Shown: piece after piece, positions 1 to 11,309 of the stretch
Numbering within the stretch: the stretch's first letter is position 1
Layout: each line of letters opens with the position of its first letter
Assembly: GCA_038496445.1 (NCBI GenBank)
Contig: JALMLS010000450.1
Coordinates: forward strand, 124,001 to 188,000
Direction of reading: 5' to 3'
DNA: 64,000 nt
Origin: Trichosphaerium sp. ATCC 40318
Lineage: Eukaryota > Discosea > Flabellinia > Trichosidae
Made by a program: the position numbers and the translations under genes
Notes under the pieces: generated by a model
The model's input: the letters and a program-made list of their open reading frames with translations, nothing else
What the model was told of the DNA's origin: nothing
Databases searched by the model: none

Positions 1-1020
1 GTATCAAAGCAATACTCCATTTCGTGCCAGTTTTAATATAAACTGGTTGAATCTTACTTTCGAGCATACCTGTGGCTTGGTTGAGTAAACGTGTTCAATT
101 TTGTACAAGGGAAGTCAAGTCAAAAACCAATCACTTTGCCACTTCTGTCGGTTTATGGGGTCCTTTGAATTCTCGGTTTACTTTGTTCTTGTTAGCAGGC
201 TCGATGTAACAGACAACATACAGAACAAGGGCACAGTTAACTTGCATTCTCTATAGGGAATGAAATTTGGATATTGTTCGTACACTTTCTGTGTACTTCG
301 GTTGATCAATGCGGAGCAGAAAAATGATTTGGTTCAGCTCTTCAGGACTCAAAATCAAGTGGATAATACACAGCAAACGATAACTCAAAGACAATACAGT
401 CACTATTGTTGTAAACACTGCAGAAAGAGAATTTCGACATTTGGCATTGTTTGGGTTTTTGTTTTAAATCACGTGACGTAATTTCGCCTTGAATTTTTTT
501 TATAATTCTTCAATACTGGGTGGTTGGATTGAAAAATTGCGTAAATTACTATGTGGGTATCATTGCCCGTTTTTGTTGGGTATTTTTTGGGTAAAGGGAA
601 AATACTGTAGAACTCAATTACTTACCCCGTTCTACCATTTCATACTTTTCCATTTCTTTAGAACGGAAAATGGGTTTTTATCCAGAGCATCTACAATGTG
701 TACTGTAGCTTGTTACCAAATTTTCGCGTTGAGTTTCATAAACGTTTCTTTAGAATGGAAAGTGGGTTTTATCCAGAGCGTCTACAATGTGTACTGTAAT
801 GCGTTGCCAAAATTTCTGTGATTTCACGTGTTTCATAAATGCTGGAACGCCAAATGTCCTCATTTATATCTTGTGTGATCCATTTGTTGGTGCCCTTTAT
901 CCGCTATCATGAAGTGTTTGATAATCCAGAAACCTCCAGAATCTGTGGTTAACGGTTTTTGTGATACTTTGGTTAAATTCACACAAAAGATACGTTTATT
1001 ACAAATTGCTCTCTTCTGCG
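1..1020. other. Intergenic; conserved 5' flank of surface-protein gene from about 440
   Basis: I see no convincing gene here. From about position 440 to 1,020 the sequence matches, in inverted orientation, the upstream flanks of the two minus-strand surface-protein copies (about 10,380-10,840 and 22,230-22,650). The match includes a CACGTG at 470-475 in a conserved AT-rich context and the block around 850-980. The left 440 bases lack this match. The flank was therefore duplicated with the gene and probably carries its promoter. Confidence 0.6.
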
Positions 1021-3369
1021 ATGCACCTCATCTACGCTTTCTTTGTTATTTGTATTGTGTCTGCAGCTACAATGAGCTTCTCTGGTCAAGTTGCTGATGT
1101 CTCTTGCGGGTGAGAATCTTTTTTCTATGGTTATCAAATTATTTCTTTAGAAACAATGCTGGTACATGCTCAACACCGCCTCAGTTGTCTCCATTCTATG
1201 GGTTTAACGAACAACACTCAGCCACCTGTGTCAAGTACGATCTCTTTCAATAACACTACAACAAGCCTTACAGAACCTTAGAGGTGATACTGAAGCGAAC
1301 TACGTTACAAAAGACCTCACTGTGTCAACTGGAGGTTTCTATTTCATTTATGGTAAGACGGTGATTTGAAAAAAAACTGTCTTAGTTTTTTCTTTTTTAC
1401 TTTCTGCTATTTAAAAAACGCCATAGTATCTTTATCAACTCGCTTTTGTTTCTTGTTTACTAGATGTTCAGCATCTCTTGGTTCACGTACACGGTTTAAC
1501 TCTTTTTTTTTTAGTTCAAAGTTCTATTCAAATTGAGGCAAATATACACGTGATAATCTACGAAAATGGAAATTGGGATTGTAATTCTCCATGTGATAAT
1601 ATTGTATGGGCTATCACAGGCAATCCCTTAGGCCGTATGAATACCATCAAAAACATGTTCCCCGACTAATATTTGTCTTCTTTAGCCAAAACTACGGTGG
1701 GTACAATATGGATACCAGCCGGAACTCACAAAGTGTTAATAACATACGATACTGATCCTGATGAACCTTATACAGACTACAACGTAAATACTGGAGATGT
1801 AGGATTTCAAGGTATTTTTGTTGTTGAGATGACTCTTTCAGCACAAATGGACGCATTGATAAGCTACAACGCAACCAGCCCAATGAGAGAGTTTGATAAG
1901 GTTTGCAATGGTACAAATGGTACTCCGACTGCTCAATTCAAATGGACTGCTCCAAAGACTTCAGAGTATTCCATTGAGTTTGCAGGTGTAGTAGGAAATT
2001 CGAGGTACATTTAACAACCGGAGAACAATACTTGTTGTAACACTTTTTAGTACTCCTTACCCTACCATAAGCTATGGTACTTTTGATTCTGGTAAGGTGT
2101 ATGTTGCGGCTAGAGCTTTCGCTGTTGAAGGAGATCTTGGTGCCGATTGTGTATGTTTTCAAACTGATGCGTGTGGCACTGCTGTCAACCAGACTTCCTC
2201 TTTTGTACACATTCACGTAATAAGTAGTTTGTGATTAAGTTTTACTTTAGGCGATATCCCGTACAAATCCCACTTTCTCTTTGGAAGAAGGAAAAGAATA
2301 TACTTTTGTAATTGGTGATATTACATCTAATTTTATTAGTGTGCAAGACGGTAAGTTGGATTCAAGGTTGTGTCTTTGAAATTTCTCATTTTGTTTTTTA
2401 GTAATTGCAGGTGTTGTCATGGTAGAAGTACCTCCACCATTTACTGACGAGCCCACTTCATCAACTACAACTGTCCCTCCGTCTGAATATATACCAACTT
2501 GTGATGCCAAAAATAGACTTGGAGACACAGTACGATAGCTGTCTCTTTCTCTTTTTTTGTTTCACGTTTTCTTCTCATTATTTGACTAGCTGTGGCCAAA
2601 ACCACAATTTGTGGGAGGCAGTCAAATAAACAAGTGTGTAGCTACAGAACCGGAATACTGGAATGCATTGGTACGCTTGAAGAAAAATAAATCAAAGTAG
2701 ATATTGGCGTACCTTTTTAACAAAAAAATTCCAATAGAATGTTAACGCAACCACATCAGGATATCGAATCTTTAGAATAGAATACATTTCCAGTTCCCCA
2801 TGTCCAATTCTTAAAACATTCAATACTGTTTTGACATTATACAAAGGAGTCGTTGGCGGAGACGCTTTCGAGTCACGAAACTTCAGGTAAAGAAAACAAC
2901 AAAAAAACACGTTTTAGATATTTCGTATTTTTGGGAACCACAACTAACTTGTTTTATTAGTACATTGCCTCCTGTTTGCAATGCTGACTTTGTTGCAGTT
3001 GCTGAGTTTTCTCAATTGTTTGCATACATTCAACAAGGAGAACCATATACTCTCGTTGTCAGTGGAGACGATACCCAGGAAAATATGGTATTTGAGATTT
3101 CTGTTGTAACAGGGGAACTTACTGGTTGTGTTTCGACTCCAGTTACCCAACCGCCTACTGATCCACCCATTGTTTCGAGTCCAGTTACCCCTACTACTGA
3201 TCCACCCATTGTTTCGAGTCCGCCTCCTACTACTGATCCACCTACACCAACTCCTACGACCGAACCGCCTACTACTGAGCCTCCTGTATCGTCTGAACCT
3301 AGTTCAAGTTCACACATTGTTGTTGTTACTCTTGCGCTTGTAATGTGCCTTGCCACTTTACTGTTGTAA
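1021..3369 (+). CDS. Surface protein with Pro/Thr stalk and hydrophobic C-terminus, copy A
   Basis: This is a multi-exon gene whose function I do not recognise. The start at 1021 opens a typical signal peptide (MHLIYAFFVICIVSAA). Later exons encode a beta-rich ectodomain with conserved blocks such as GTIWIPAGTHKVLITYDTD and ALISYNATSPM, many N-glycosylation sequons and paired cysteines. They are followed by a Pro/Thr/Ser stalk built on TDPPIVSSP units and a hydrophobic end without a basic tail, which suggests a GPI anchor or a terminal membrane segment. Introns are short; one near 2,008-2,050 runs gtacat...ttag. In exon 2 the reading frame shifts across about 1,238-1,275 in all three copies, so a short intron there is likelier than damage. 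Copies B (8,161-10,359) and C (19,979-22,208) are paralogues. Of the three, A has the longest stalk. Confidence 0.75.
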
Positions 3370-3916
3370 GTAGGGGGTACTTAATTAACACCAAATAAAC
3401 ACAAGCATTGTTTATGTATGAGCTTTGTAAAAGAGTTTTATCAGTTCAATTCTATATTAAGATCCTTCTCATACTCGGGGAGGCAAACTGGTTAATTGGA
3501 TGGTATTCCATATGGAAACGAGTCAGCATCGGCAGCAAGGCATACACGAACAGCAGTTGAATTTTTTGAGTTGTGCTACCTACTTGACAATGAGTCCAGA
3601 AGCGAGTGATCGGTGTGAATACATAGCCAAAGTAGATTTAAGATAGTTTGCACTCGTGTAGCCACGTGGATGGAAGTGCCGTAGGACATCAACAAAATAC
3701 GGTAAGAGAAAGTGTGAGCTTGTCTTCCTACTAAAAAATCTACCTTAGAGGCTTTGGAATATGCGTCTTTCACATGCTTAAACAAGTAGGATACAAACAA
3801 TAAATAGGACACAGCAAATAAACATCAACTGCTTGTTAAATATTTGGACTTTATTTTTTACACTCAGTTTGCAAGTTATCAATACGCTTGGTTGCTGTGA
3901 GTATGTGGTTTTTTGG
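3370..3916. other. Intergenic; duplicated in rearranged form at 14.75-15.05 kb
   Basis: No gene is evident. Bases about 3,540-3,720 match 14,870-15,050 in the same orientation. The next segment, about 3,740-3,916, matches 14,664-14,850 in the opposite orientation. This block therefore marks a breakpoint of a complex duplication. Confidence 0.55.
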
Positions 3917-4543
3917 CTATCCAACAACATAATAGCTTCCACGTTCTTTGACTTGACGTTCCTCTGGGATACCATTTGTGTAATTTCTCCATTCTATTAT
4001 ATTACCAACAGAATCCCACCTCTTCAGTTCACCATGAATTTCGCCATTTACATAATTACAGACAATGCAATGACGATGTTTCTTCTTCCACCATTGTTCG
4101 TATTTTCCTTCTTTAAGACCATTCTTATAAGTACACTTAGTACTTAACTGCCCTGACGAGAACCATAGCTTGTAACTTCCATGTCTTTTGCCTTCTACAA
4201 AGGAACATTCCTCCATTATTTTTCCGTTTTTATGTAACTCAATAAAACTGCCATCAAGTACGCCATTCAAGAAATAAGCCTTTTTTATAAGATTACCTTT
4301 ATACCAACAGTAGAACTTTCCAGTTTTTTGAAGTGAGTTATTATATCTTGATGTTGTCGCTGTATATCTATTTAATAGTGGCCATACTATATAGCATTGT
4401 TTGTTGAACACTGTAATCATGTAATGAAGCTCAACGGGCAAGTCAAGGATGGTTAGTTTTTCTTCATCTTTTGAGTATGTTTTCTCCTCTGAGGATGTTA
4501 TAAAGGTTAAGTTATTAATGTTGTCATTTGATTTGTTGTTCAT
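3917..4543 (-). CDS. F-box-like / MORN-variant repeat protein
   Basis: The single-exon protein is about 208 residues from the ATG at 4543. Residues about 32-50 contain an F-box-like stretch (LDLPVELHYMITVF). The rest is five tandem repeats of about 22 residues (for example GKFYCWYKGNLIKKAYFLNG and GSYKLWFSSGQLSTKCTYKNG), the MORN-variant/YwqK type that folds as a beta-hairpin ladder. F-box plus MORN proteins are known from amoebae and amoeba-infecting giant viruses. If the F-box is real, the protein would be a substrate adaptor of an SCF-type ubiquitin ligase; that role is inference. A truncated, frameshifted copy lies at about 14,205-14,664 on the plus strand. Confidence 0.7.
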   Translation of the reverse strand: MNNKSNDNINNLTFITSSEEKTYSKDEEKLTILDLPVELHYMITVFNKQCYIVWPLLNRYTATTSRYNNSLQKTGKFYCWYKGNLIKKAYFLNGVLDGSFIELHKNGKIMEECSFVEGKRHGSYKLWFSSGQLSTKCTYKNGLKEGKYEQWWKKKHRHCIVCNYVNGEIHGELKRWDSVGNIIEWRNYTNGIPEERQVKERGSYYVVG

Positions 4544-5130
4544 ATTGACAATGAAAGATATTCTAAAGAAAAAAGTCACGGCTTAACTCAACTTGAGAAT
4601 AAAACCAGAAAATAATTATCAAGAAAAGACGAGTGGCAAATCATACGCGCTCGCGTAAAGTACATCTATCGCTAGGAAAAAATAGCGTAAGTTACATTAA
4701 CCTTACTTCCTTTTCTATTTTGTAGGTGGTTGCTTGTAAATTTACAAAGTGAAGGTGTTTGACACTCAAACGGCGAAGGGTGAAGATTTAGAGTATGTAA
4801 TGACGATCAAAATTGGATACGTATTTTACCCACATTAATTTTTTCTAGCCAATTGATATGCTTATAATTAGTAAGCTGTAGTCAACGTTGCTTTGGTATA
4901 ACAACAAATGGATCTGTATAGTTTTGCCAAGTAAAATAAGAAAACGGATATTTTACCATCATAAAATCATCTAAATAATTAGTGGTGATAGTCAGTTTTA
5001 ATACTGTAAGGGTACGAAAGTTGGATATGGAAACTAACCTATTTATTAAGTACAGAGCGTTACAAATACGCAAGTTAGGTTTTAACCAGAAACAGCATAG
5101 TTTTATTACTTTTCAATCTAGTTATGTGAT
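4544..5130. other. Intergenic
   Basis: This AT-rich stretch between two minus-strand genes holds one short minus-strand open frame (4,882-5,073, 63 codons). That frame has no recognisable domain and no clear splice context. I see no supportable gene. Confidence 0.4.
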
Positions 5131-7399
5131 TTAAAAATCTTCTCTATATTTATACTTTTTTTCAGGAACAAAGAATAGAGGTAGTACAACTGCAAGAAGA
5201 ACAGCTCCAAATCCAAAATACATGGGTGTGTATGAGTGAGCAGAAGCATGTACTGCACTAACAATAGGAGGCGTAGCTACACTTGAAATACCAGCACCCT
5301 AAAAGATAAAATCAAAAAAATAAATTTCTCTTTTTTTTCTTTCTTTTTTTTTTCCGTACCAAAAGGACCCACGCGAAGTATATACCAAAATTCTTGTTAC
5401 CATATATCTGTGCAATGATCAAAGGAAATATTGTAACATAAACGCCAAACCCAGCACCTATAGGAACCTGTTAATTAAAAGAATTCGAAAAAATTGTTTC
5501 GTTTTGAGTAAGCCAAACATGGTTATGTATATGCGTACCATTTAATCCAAGAAGTACACCAAATAATGCAGTAGTAAATTTGTGTCGAAGTGTATTCAAA
5601 ACACCAAGTACAATGTAATTAACGCCAAAAATAAGAAGAGTAATCATTGAAAAATATTTGAATTTCAAGTAACCTCTACGGTCAAGAAAGTCGCTCACTA
5701 TGGCTGCTGTAAATCCAGAAGCAGCATTGGAGAACGAGAAAATGTTCTAAATAGATATCATAAGATGCTAGCAAACATAACCATTTGCAGTTTTCCCCGT
5801 GAAAAGTAGAAACAAAACAAACAAACAAATCGATATGATTTTCTTCTTCAATTTAAGGTGGTTTAAAGACTCCACGTGAGCCAAAATAAAGCGGGATAAA
5901 TGCCAAAGTTGCTTTCTCCGCATGTAATGTGGAGTGAATGTATTTGATTAATTGGTTTATCTTAGATTTTGAGCACGTGGGTAGAGGTTTTTTCAGAAAA
6001 TAAGAAAAAAGCAACCAAAGACAAAAAAAAAACCAAACTACAATCGTACCAAAAGAAGACCATCACTCCATTTATCATCGTTTGTATTCCCTTTATACTC
6101 AAACCACATTTGATCCGCAGAACCAAGTACAAGAACACAAGAACCAATAGCACAAGCATATGACACAAACAAAGGATAAAAATACCAGTGCTCAAAGATA
6201 GCAAACCCAAAACGTTTGAAGTATGATTGCTTTGGTTGTTTTTCTTTTGGAATAAGCGATTGCGCTTCTTGTCTTCTGGCGTAGTAAGCATCACGAAACT
6301 GAACAAAATTCATTAGTCACGTGATAAATTTTCCGAAAAAATGTGATGAGTACTAACCTGATTCCAAGCAAGACCTGATACGCCAGCAGTGTAAAAGACT
6401 ACGCAAACCAAACTCCATAGTCTTTTGAAGAAAAACAATTAGTTTTGTAGAAGAGCCAGGTTTATATTTTGTTCAGTGCTTCTTACCTCATGTAATTCCT
6501 CCAACATGAATGCTCAGTACATCCAGAAGAGTGTTTATATATGTTTGTTAAAAATACAGTGAATGACAGTGATAAAGACATGCAAACAGACCTACGGTAG
6601 AGTGAGTATTTGTAGTATGACATACGCTTTTTTTAAAAGTAGCAAATATATGGGCACAAAACTCCAACTTTCGTAAGTCTTGCAAGGAAGCGGAATAGGT
6701 TGATTAATTTAAAGAGAAAAAAACATGAAATTAAGTGATTGGTTTCGAAACAAGCCAAGAACTGATGGTTTTGAAAAAAAAAATAAATCGTACACAAGTG
6801 CCACTCCTGGACCTCCACCGTTTGATATCTTAATAACTGTTGCAAAAGCAGATAGAAAAGTCATACCTACAAGCGATATATTAACAACATAATCCGCTAA
6901 AATTACCCGAGTAACGTGCCTTGGCCAATACCAACAAAAGTGTAAACAAATACCATTAGCCCAAATAATTCTCTTGTACAAAAAGAAGCGGCCTGAAAAC
7001 CGCCAATAGTAAACAAGGCACCGATGAATAATGCACCAAGTGATCCTAGGTTATCATATACTATTCTAGTATTGTATTAAAGTCAAAAAGAAACGAAACA
7101 AGACAGAAACAAGCGAGAAAATGAATGTAACATTTCTCATTTCGTGAAAATTTTTCCAAAATAAAACAGCTTTAAAACGCTTTTGTACCCTCCTACAAAT
7201 GTAAATTGCATTCCTACCAGTCCAAACGCAACCAATAAGCTTAATTCTGTCCCTTTAGGGTTGAATCCAAAATCGTGGGCAATGTCAGTGCTGATGACAT
7301 TTGTTCCGTATACGGCTGAGCTATAAAGACGTAATTAGAGCGTTTAACCGGTATTTCTCACTACGAATTTATCAAATGTTACCTAACAAGTGTAACCAT
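5131..7399 (-). CDS. Major facilitator superfamily transporter
   Basis: This intron-rich minus-strand gene encodes many hydrophobic segments. Exons include NVISTDIAHDFGFNPKGTEL-type N-terminal sequence and a long hydrophilic central loop (around 6,210-6,310, RRQEAQSLIPKEKQPKQSYF). A C-terminal half follows, containing DFLDRRGYLKFKY (a loop typical of MFS pseudo-repeats), helices around 5,280-5,460, and a terminal VPEKKYKYREDF before the stop at 5131-5133. The pattern resembles the nodulin-like/Mch1 branch of MFS carriers (monocarboxylate or similar substrates), but the substrate cannot be read from sequence. The start at 7399 is the first usable ATG after a candidate splice acceptor. An upstream exon encoding the beginning of helix 1 (around 7,410-7,540) is possible. 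Confidence 0.7.
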
Positions 7400-8160
7400 A
7401 GCACCGCTTACTACAACAAAGATCTAACGATAATAGGCATATTATTCAGGCGAATAAGTAAATTGGATTGCCTACTTGTTGTAAAATTGACAGCGGCGGC
7501 GTCTTTGAAACGCTCTTGTCTGTCGAAATACTATCAATGTCATTGACGCTACTGTAACGTTAATAAATTTATTCTTCGCCTACAACGCACTTAATGAGCC
7601 CGTCATCCTTTTGAATGTCTTCCATACTCCCTTGGGTATATTTACCAGACCAAAATGGGAGCAAGAAAAGTGTTTGTAGTTTGTCAACTCCAAAAACAAG
7701 GTGTTGGTTGGCTTAAAGTTGGCAAATTTAAGGCTTGAGTCGCATGCTTTTTTGGTACTTTTACTTAATTTATTTTGTGCCTACTTGGTGTATATGTGAA
7801 CTAGCGCTTGAATATGTCATCACTAATTACAGTTTTCACAAGTACGAATTCGTCACGTTTTCAGTGTAACGCCTAATTTTATGCAAATTTCTTGAAGATT
7901 CAAGAAGTTTCCAACGATTCCATTTGCTCTTTCATCCACGTGACAACATGAAGCAACTAACAAAAGGCGGCCCACATCCTCTAATTTTACTAGTTAGACG
8001 ACATGCACATGCTCTAATTTTCTGATTTTAGACGATTGGCAGCGTACTTTACAGTCACGTGTTTTGGAAAACATAAAATATTACCATTCTGTTAATAGTA
8101 ATTTAAACGTAAAACAGCAAAAGATACTAATCAACAATGTTTGTGTTTATTTGTTGATGC
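7400..8160. other. Intergenic
   Basis: This is the stretch between the transporter and surface-protein copy B. CACGTG occurs near 7,940 and 8,057. A short plus-strand open frame at 7,301-7,546 overlaps the transporter's first exons and is treated as a shadow. No other gene is supportable. Confidence 0.4.
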
Positions 8161-10359
8161 TTACAACAGTAAAGTGGCAAGACACATTACAAGCGCAAGA
8201 GTAACAACAACAATGTGTGAACTTGAACTAGGCTCGGAGGGTACAGGAGGCTCAGTAGTAGGTGGAGGAGTTGGTACAATGTCACTAGGAGGGGCTGTAG
8301 TTGGTACAAAGACACTGGGAGGATCTGAAGTTGGAGGAGGAGTAACTGGATCTGGAAAACAACCAGTAGGTTCCCCTGTTACTACAGTAAGTGCAAATAC
8401 CATATTTTCCAAACTGTTGGTTGTATTAGATCCACTGATAACAAGAGTATGTGATTCTCCTTGCGGAATGTATACGGCCAAGTCAGAATTCTGAGTATTT
8501 GCAACAAAGTCAGCGCCAGCACTGGCGCAATCAGGAGGCAATGTACTAATAATACAAGTTAGTTGTGGTTTCCCAAAAATACAAAAATGTTTTGTTTTTG
8601 TTATCTTTACCTGAAGTCTCGCGACTCAAAAGCATCTCCACCAACATCTCCTTTGTATAATGTCATCACTCGGTTTAGTAAAAGTGGACATAGTCTCGAG
8701 AAGGCAAGTAATGGTAAGCTGAAGATTCGATATCCGGATGTGGAAACATCAACTTTCTATTTGTGTTTTTTGTTAAAATGTGGCCAATATCTAAATCGAT
8801 TTATTCTTTAAGCGTACCAATGCATTCCAGTTTACCATATATCCATCTGTACACTTGTTTAATTGACTGTCTTCCACAGATTGTGGTTTTGGCCACAGCT
8901 AGTCAAAAATTAGAAGAAAACATGAAAAAAATGGGAAAGAACGCTATCGTACTGTGTCTCCAAGTCTACTTTTGGCATCACAAAGTTGTTCAACTGGTGG
9001 AGCAGATGTAGTTGGTGGAGTGGGCTCGTAAGTAACTGGTGGAGGTATTTCTACCATGACAACACCTGCAATTACTAAAACAACAAAATAAGGTTTTTCG
9101 AATACTTGCAAACTTTGTTTACAACTTACCGTCTTGCACGTCAACACGAGTAATATCACCAATTACAAAAGTATATTCTATACCTCCTTCCAAAGAGAAA
9201 ACGGGATCCGCACGGTATGGGTCCTAAAATTAGAAATCAACCTACTGTTGTATTGAGTAATCTAAGTGAAACCGTACAAAAGTTGTTTGGTTGACAGCAA
9301 TGCCACAGTCATCAGTTTCAAAACATACACAATTGTCTCCAAGATCTCCTTCAACAGCGAAAGCGCTTTCCCCAATAAACGCAAGTCTCTTCTCATTTGC
9401 ACCAAATATACCATAGCTTACAGTAGGGAATGGAGTACTAAAGTAAATATGTTACCAAACAAACCAATGGATGAAACGTGCCTCGAATTACTGTATCCTA
9501 CTACACCTACAAACTCAATGAAATACCTTGAAGTCTTTGGAGCAGTCCATTTGAATTGAGCAGTCGGAGTGGTCGTATTAGTAGAGTTACAAGATACATC
9601 AAACTCTCTCATTGGGCTGGTTGCGTTGTAGCTTATCAATGCGTCCATTTGTGCTGTAGGAACTATCTCAACAACAAAAATACCTTGAAATCCTACATCT
9701 CCAGTAGTTGTGTTGTAGTCTGTATAAGGTTCATCAGGATCAGTATCGTATGTTATTAACACTTTGTGAGTTCCGGCTGGTATCCATATTGTACCCCGCG
9801 TGTCAGCTATAGAAAAGACAATTATTATTTGGAGCTTGTTTTGATATTACGCGTACCCTTATACAAGGAAGTGCCTCTGATACCCCATACAATATTATCA
9901 CATGGAGAATTACAATCCCAATTTCCATTTTCGTAGATTATCACGTGTATATTTGGATGAATTTGACGAGAACTGAGTGCTACCAACAAAACAAATTAAA
10001 TTCACTGCGCTTTAATTAAATCCATACCAGCAATATAGTAGAAACCTGCAGTTGACACAGTGAGGTCTTTTGTAACATAGTTCGCTTCAGTATCACCTCT
10101 AAGGTTCTGTAAGGCTTGTTGTAGTGTAATTGAAAGAGATCGTACTTAGCACAAGTTGCTGAGTTTTGTAGTCCAGAATTTGTTTCCACAGACAACTGAG
10201 GCGGTGTTGAGCATGTACCAGCATTGTTTCTAAAGAAATAATTAGATAACCATAGAAAAAAGATTCTCACCCGCAAGAGACATCAGCAACTTGACCAGAG
10301 AACCTTATTGTAGCTGCAGACACAATACAAATAACAAAGAAAGCGTAGATGAGGTGCAT
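8161..10359 (-). CDS. Surface protein with Pro/Thr stalk and hydrophobic C-terminus, copy B
   Basis: This paralogue of copies A and C has the same exon plan. A signal peptide (MHLIYAFFVICIVSAA) starts at the ATG at 10359. The ectodomain has the GTIWIPAGTHKVLITYDTD block (about 9,720-9,785), NATSPMREFDV-type sequence, and a later cysteine-rich part with GDLGDNCVCFETDDCG. A stalk of PTSDPPSVFVP/TTAPP/PTPPPTTEPP repeats follows, ending in SSSSHIVVVTLALVMCLATLLL. The Ser cluster before a hydrophobic tail fits GPI attachment. The intron at 9,806-9,855 uses gtacgc...tatag. The gene lies in inverted orientation to copy A across the MORN/MFS loop and in direct orientation to copy C 11.8 kb away, with shared upstream sequence to about 10,960. 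Its function is unknown; the family appears confined to this kind of organism as far as I can tell. Confidence 0.75.
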
Positions 10360-11309
10360 CGCAGAAGAGAGCAATTTGTAATAAACGTATCTTTTGTGTG
10401 CATAAACATTCACAAATACCGTTAACCGATTCTGGAGGCTTTTGAATTATCAACACTTTGTAATAACTGATAAAACAGCGTCAACAAATGGATCACACAA
10501 GATATCAATGAGGACATTTGGCGTTCCAGCATTTATGAAACTCAACGCGAAAATTTGGTAACAAGTTACAGTATCCATTGTAGACGCTCTGGATAAAACC
10601 CATTTTCCGTTCTAAAGAAACGGAAAAGTTGAAATGTGGTTAAGTAATTGTTCTTACCCCTTTACCCAAACAATACCCAACAAAACTTACAGCGGACAAT
10701 GATACCCACATAGTAATTTACGCAATTTTTCAATCCAACCCAGTATTGTAGAATTTCAAAAAAAATTCAACGCGAAATTACGTCACGTGATTTAAAACAA
10801 ACACCCAAACTATGCCAAATGGTTTACTAAATACACTACAGGCACTGTTTTATAAACAGTTGGTAGCTACTTGCTTTATAAGCCAAGGTTTCGCGTAATC
10901 ACTGTTGATGGTGAGAGAGCGTAGGTAGATTGTAACTAGTCTTTGCCTTTTAGCGACTTAGCTCTATCCGGCTTTTGACAACCTAACTTCCTCGGCGAAC
11001 TGACGTTAATAACGCATGTGGAAACATATATTTTCTATTTGTGTTTTTTGTTAAACTGTGGCCTATCTAAATCGATTTAGTCTTTGTCGGAGCATAAGCT
11101 TAATTTAGCAGATAGTTGCGTAAAAAAGGGTACTAAATACAACTCTTTTTTTGAGTGCTTTTGTTGGTTACTGACGTTCTTTGATTCAAATAGGCAAAGC
11201 TATGCTTGAACCTACATATGGCGTACCAATAATTAGGTACGGTGTCGCGACAAGAACGAATGTAGAGTTGTACTCGTGCTGATGTTTTTTTGTAGATCTA
11301 CTATTGGCG
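10360..11309. other. Intergenic: shared 5' flank of copy B plus a family fragment
   Basis: Bases 10,360-10,960 match the flank of copy C (22,209-22,780), including a CACGTG around 10,785. Bases about 11,015-11,085 repeat, in direct orientation, an internal piece of copy B (about 8,735-8,810, around the GGATGTGGAAACATC context). This is a stranded fragment of the same family. No gene is otherwise visible. Confidence 0.55.
11015..11085. repeat. Stranded fragment of the surface-protein gene family
   Basis: The stretch containing tttctatttgtgttttttg, followed by a variant of tggccaatatctaaatcgat, matches the intron/exon region near 8,745-8,805 in copy B and 20,455-20,515 in copy C. It has no coding context here, so it is a small duplication scar. 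Confidence 0.55.

Noticed and set aside
3030-3356. Glycine/valine-rich antisense frames over the surface-protein stalks (also near 8,141 and 15,081)
   Set aside because: They are reverse complements of Pro/Thr repeat codons (GGT/GTA runs) and follow the stalk exactly, so they are shadows.
440-10960. Reading the paired flanks as terminal repeats of a transposon
   Set aside because: No transposase, integrase or target-site duplication is visible; the repeats are gene copies with their flanks.
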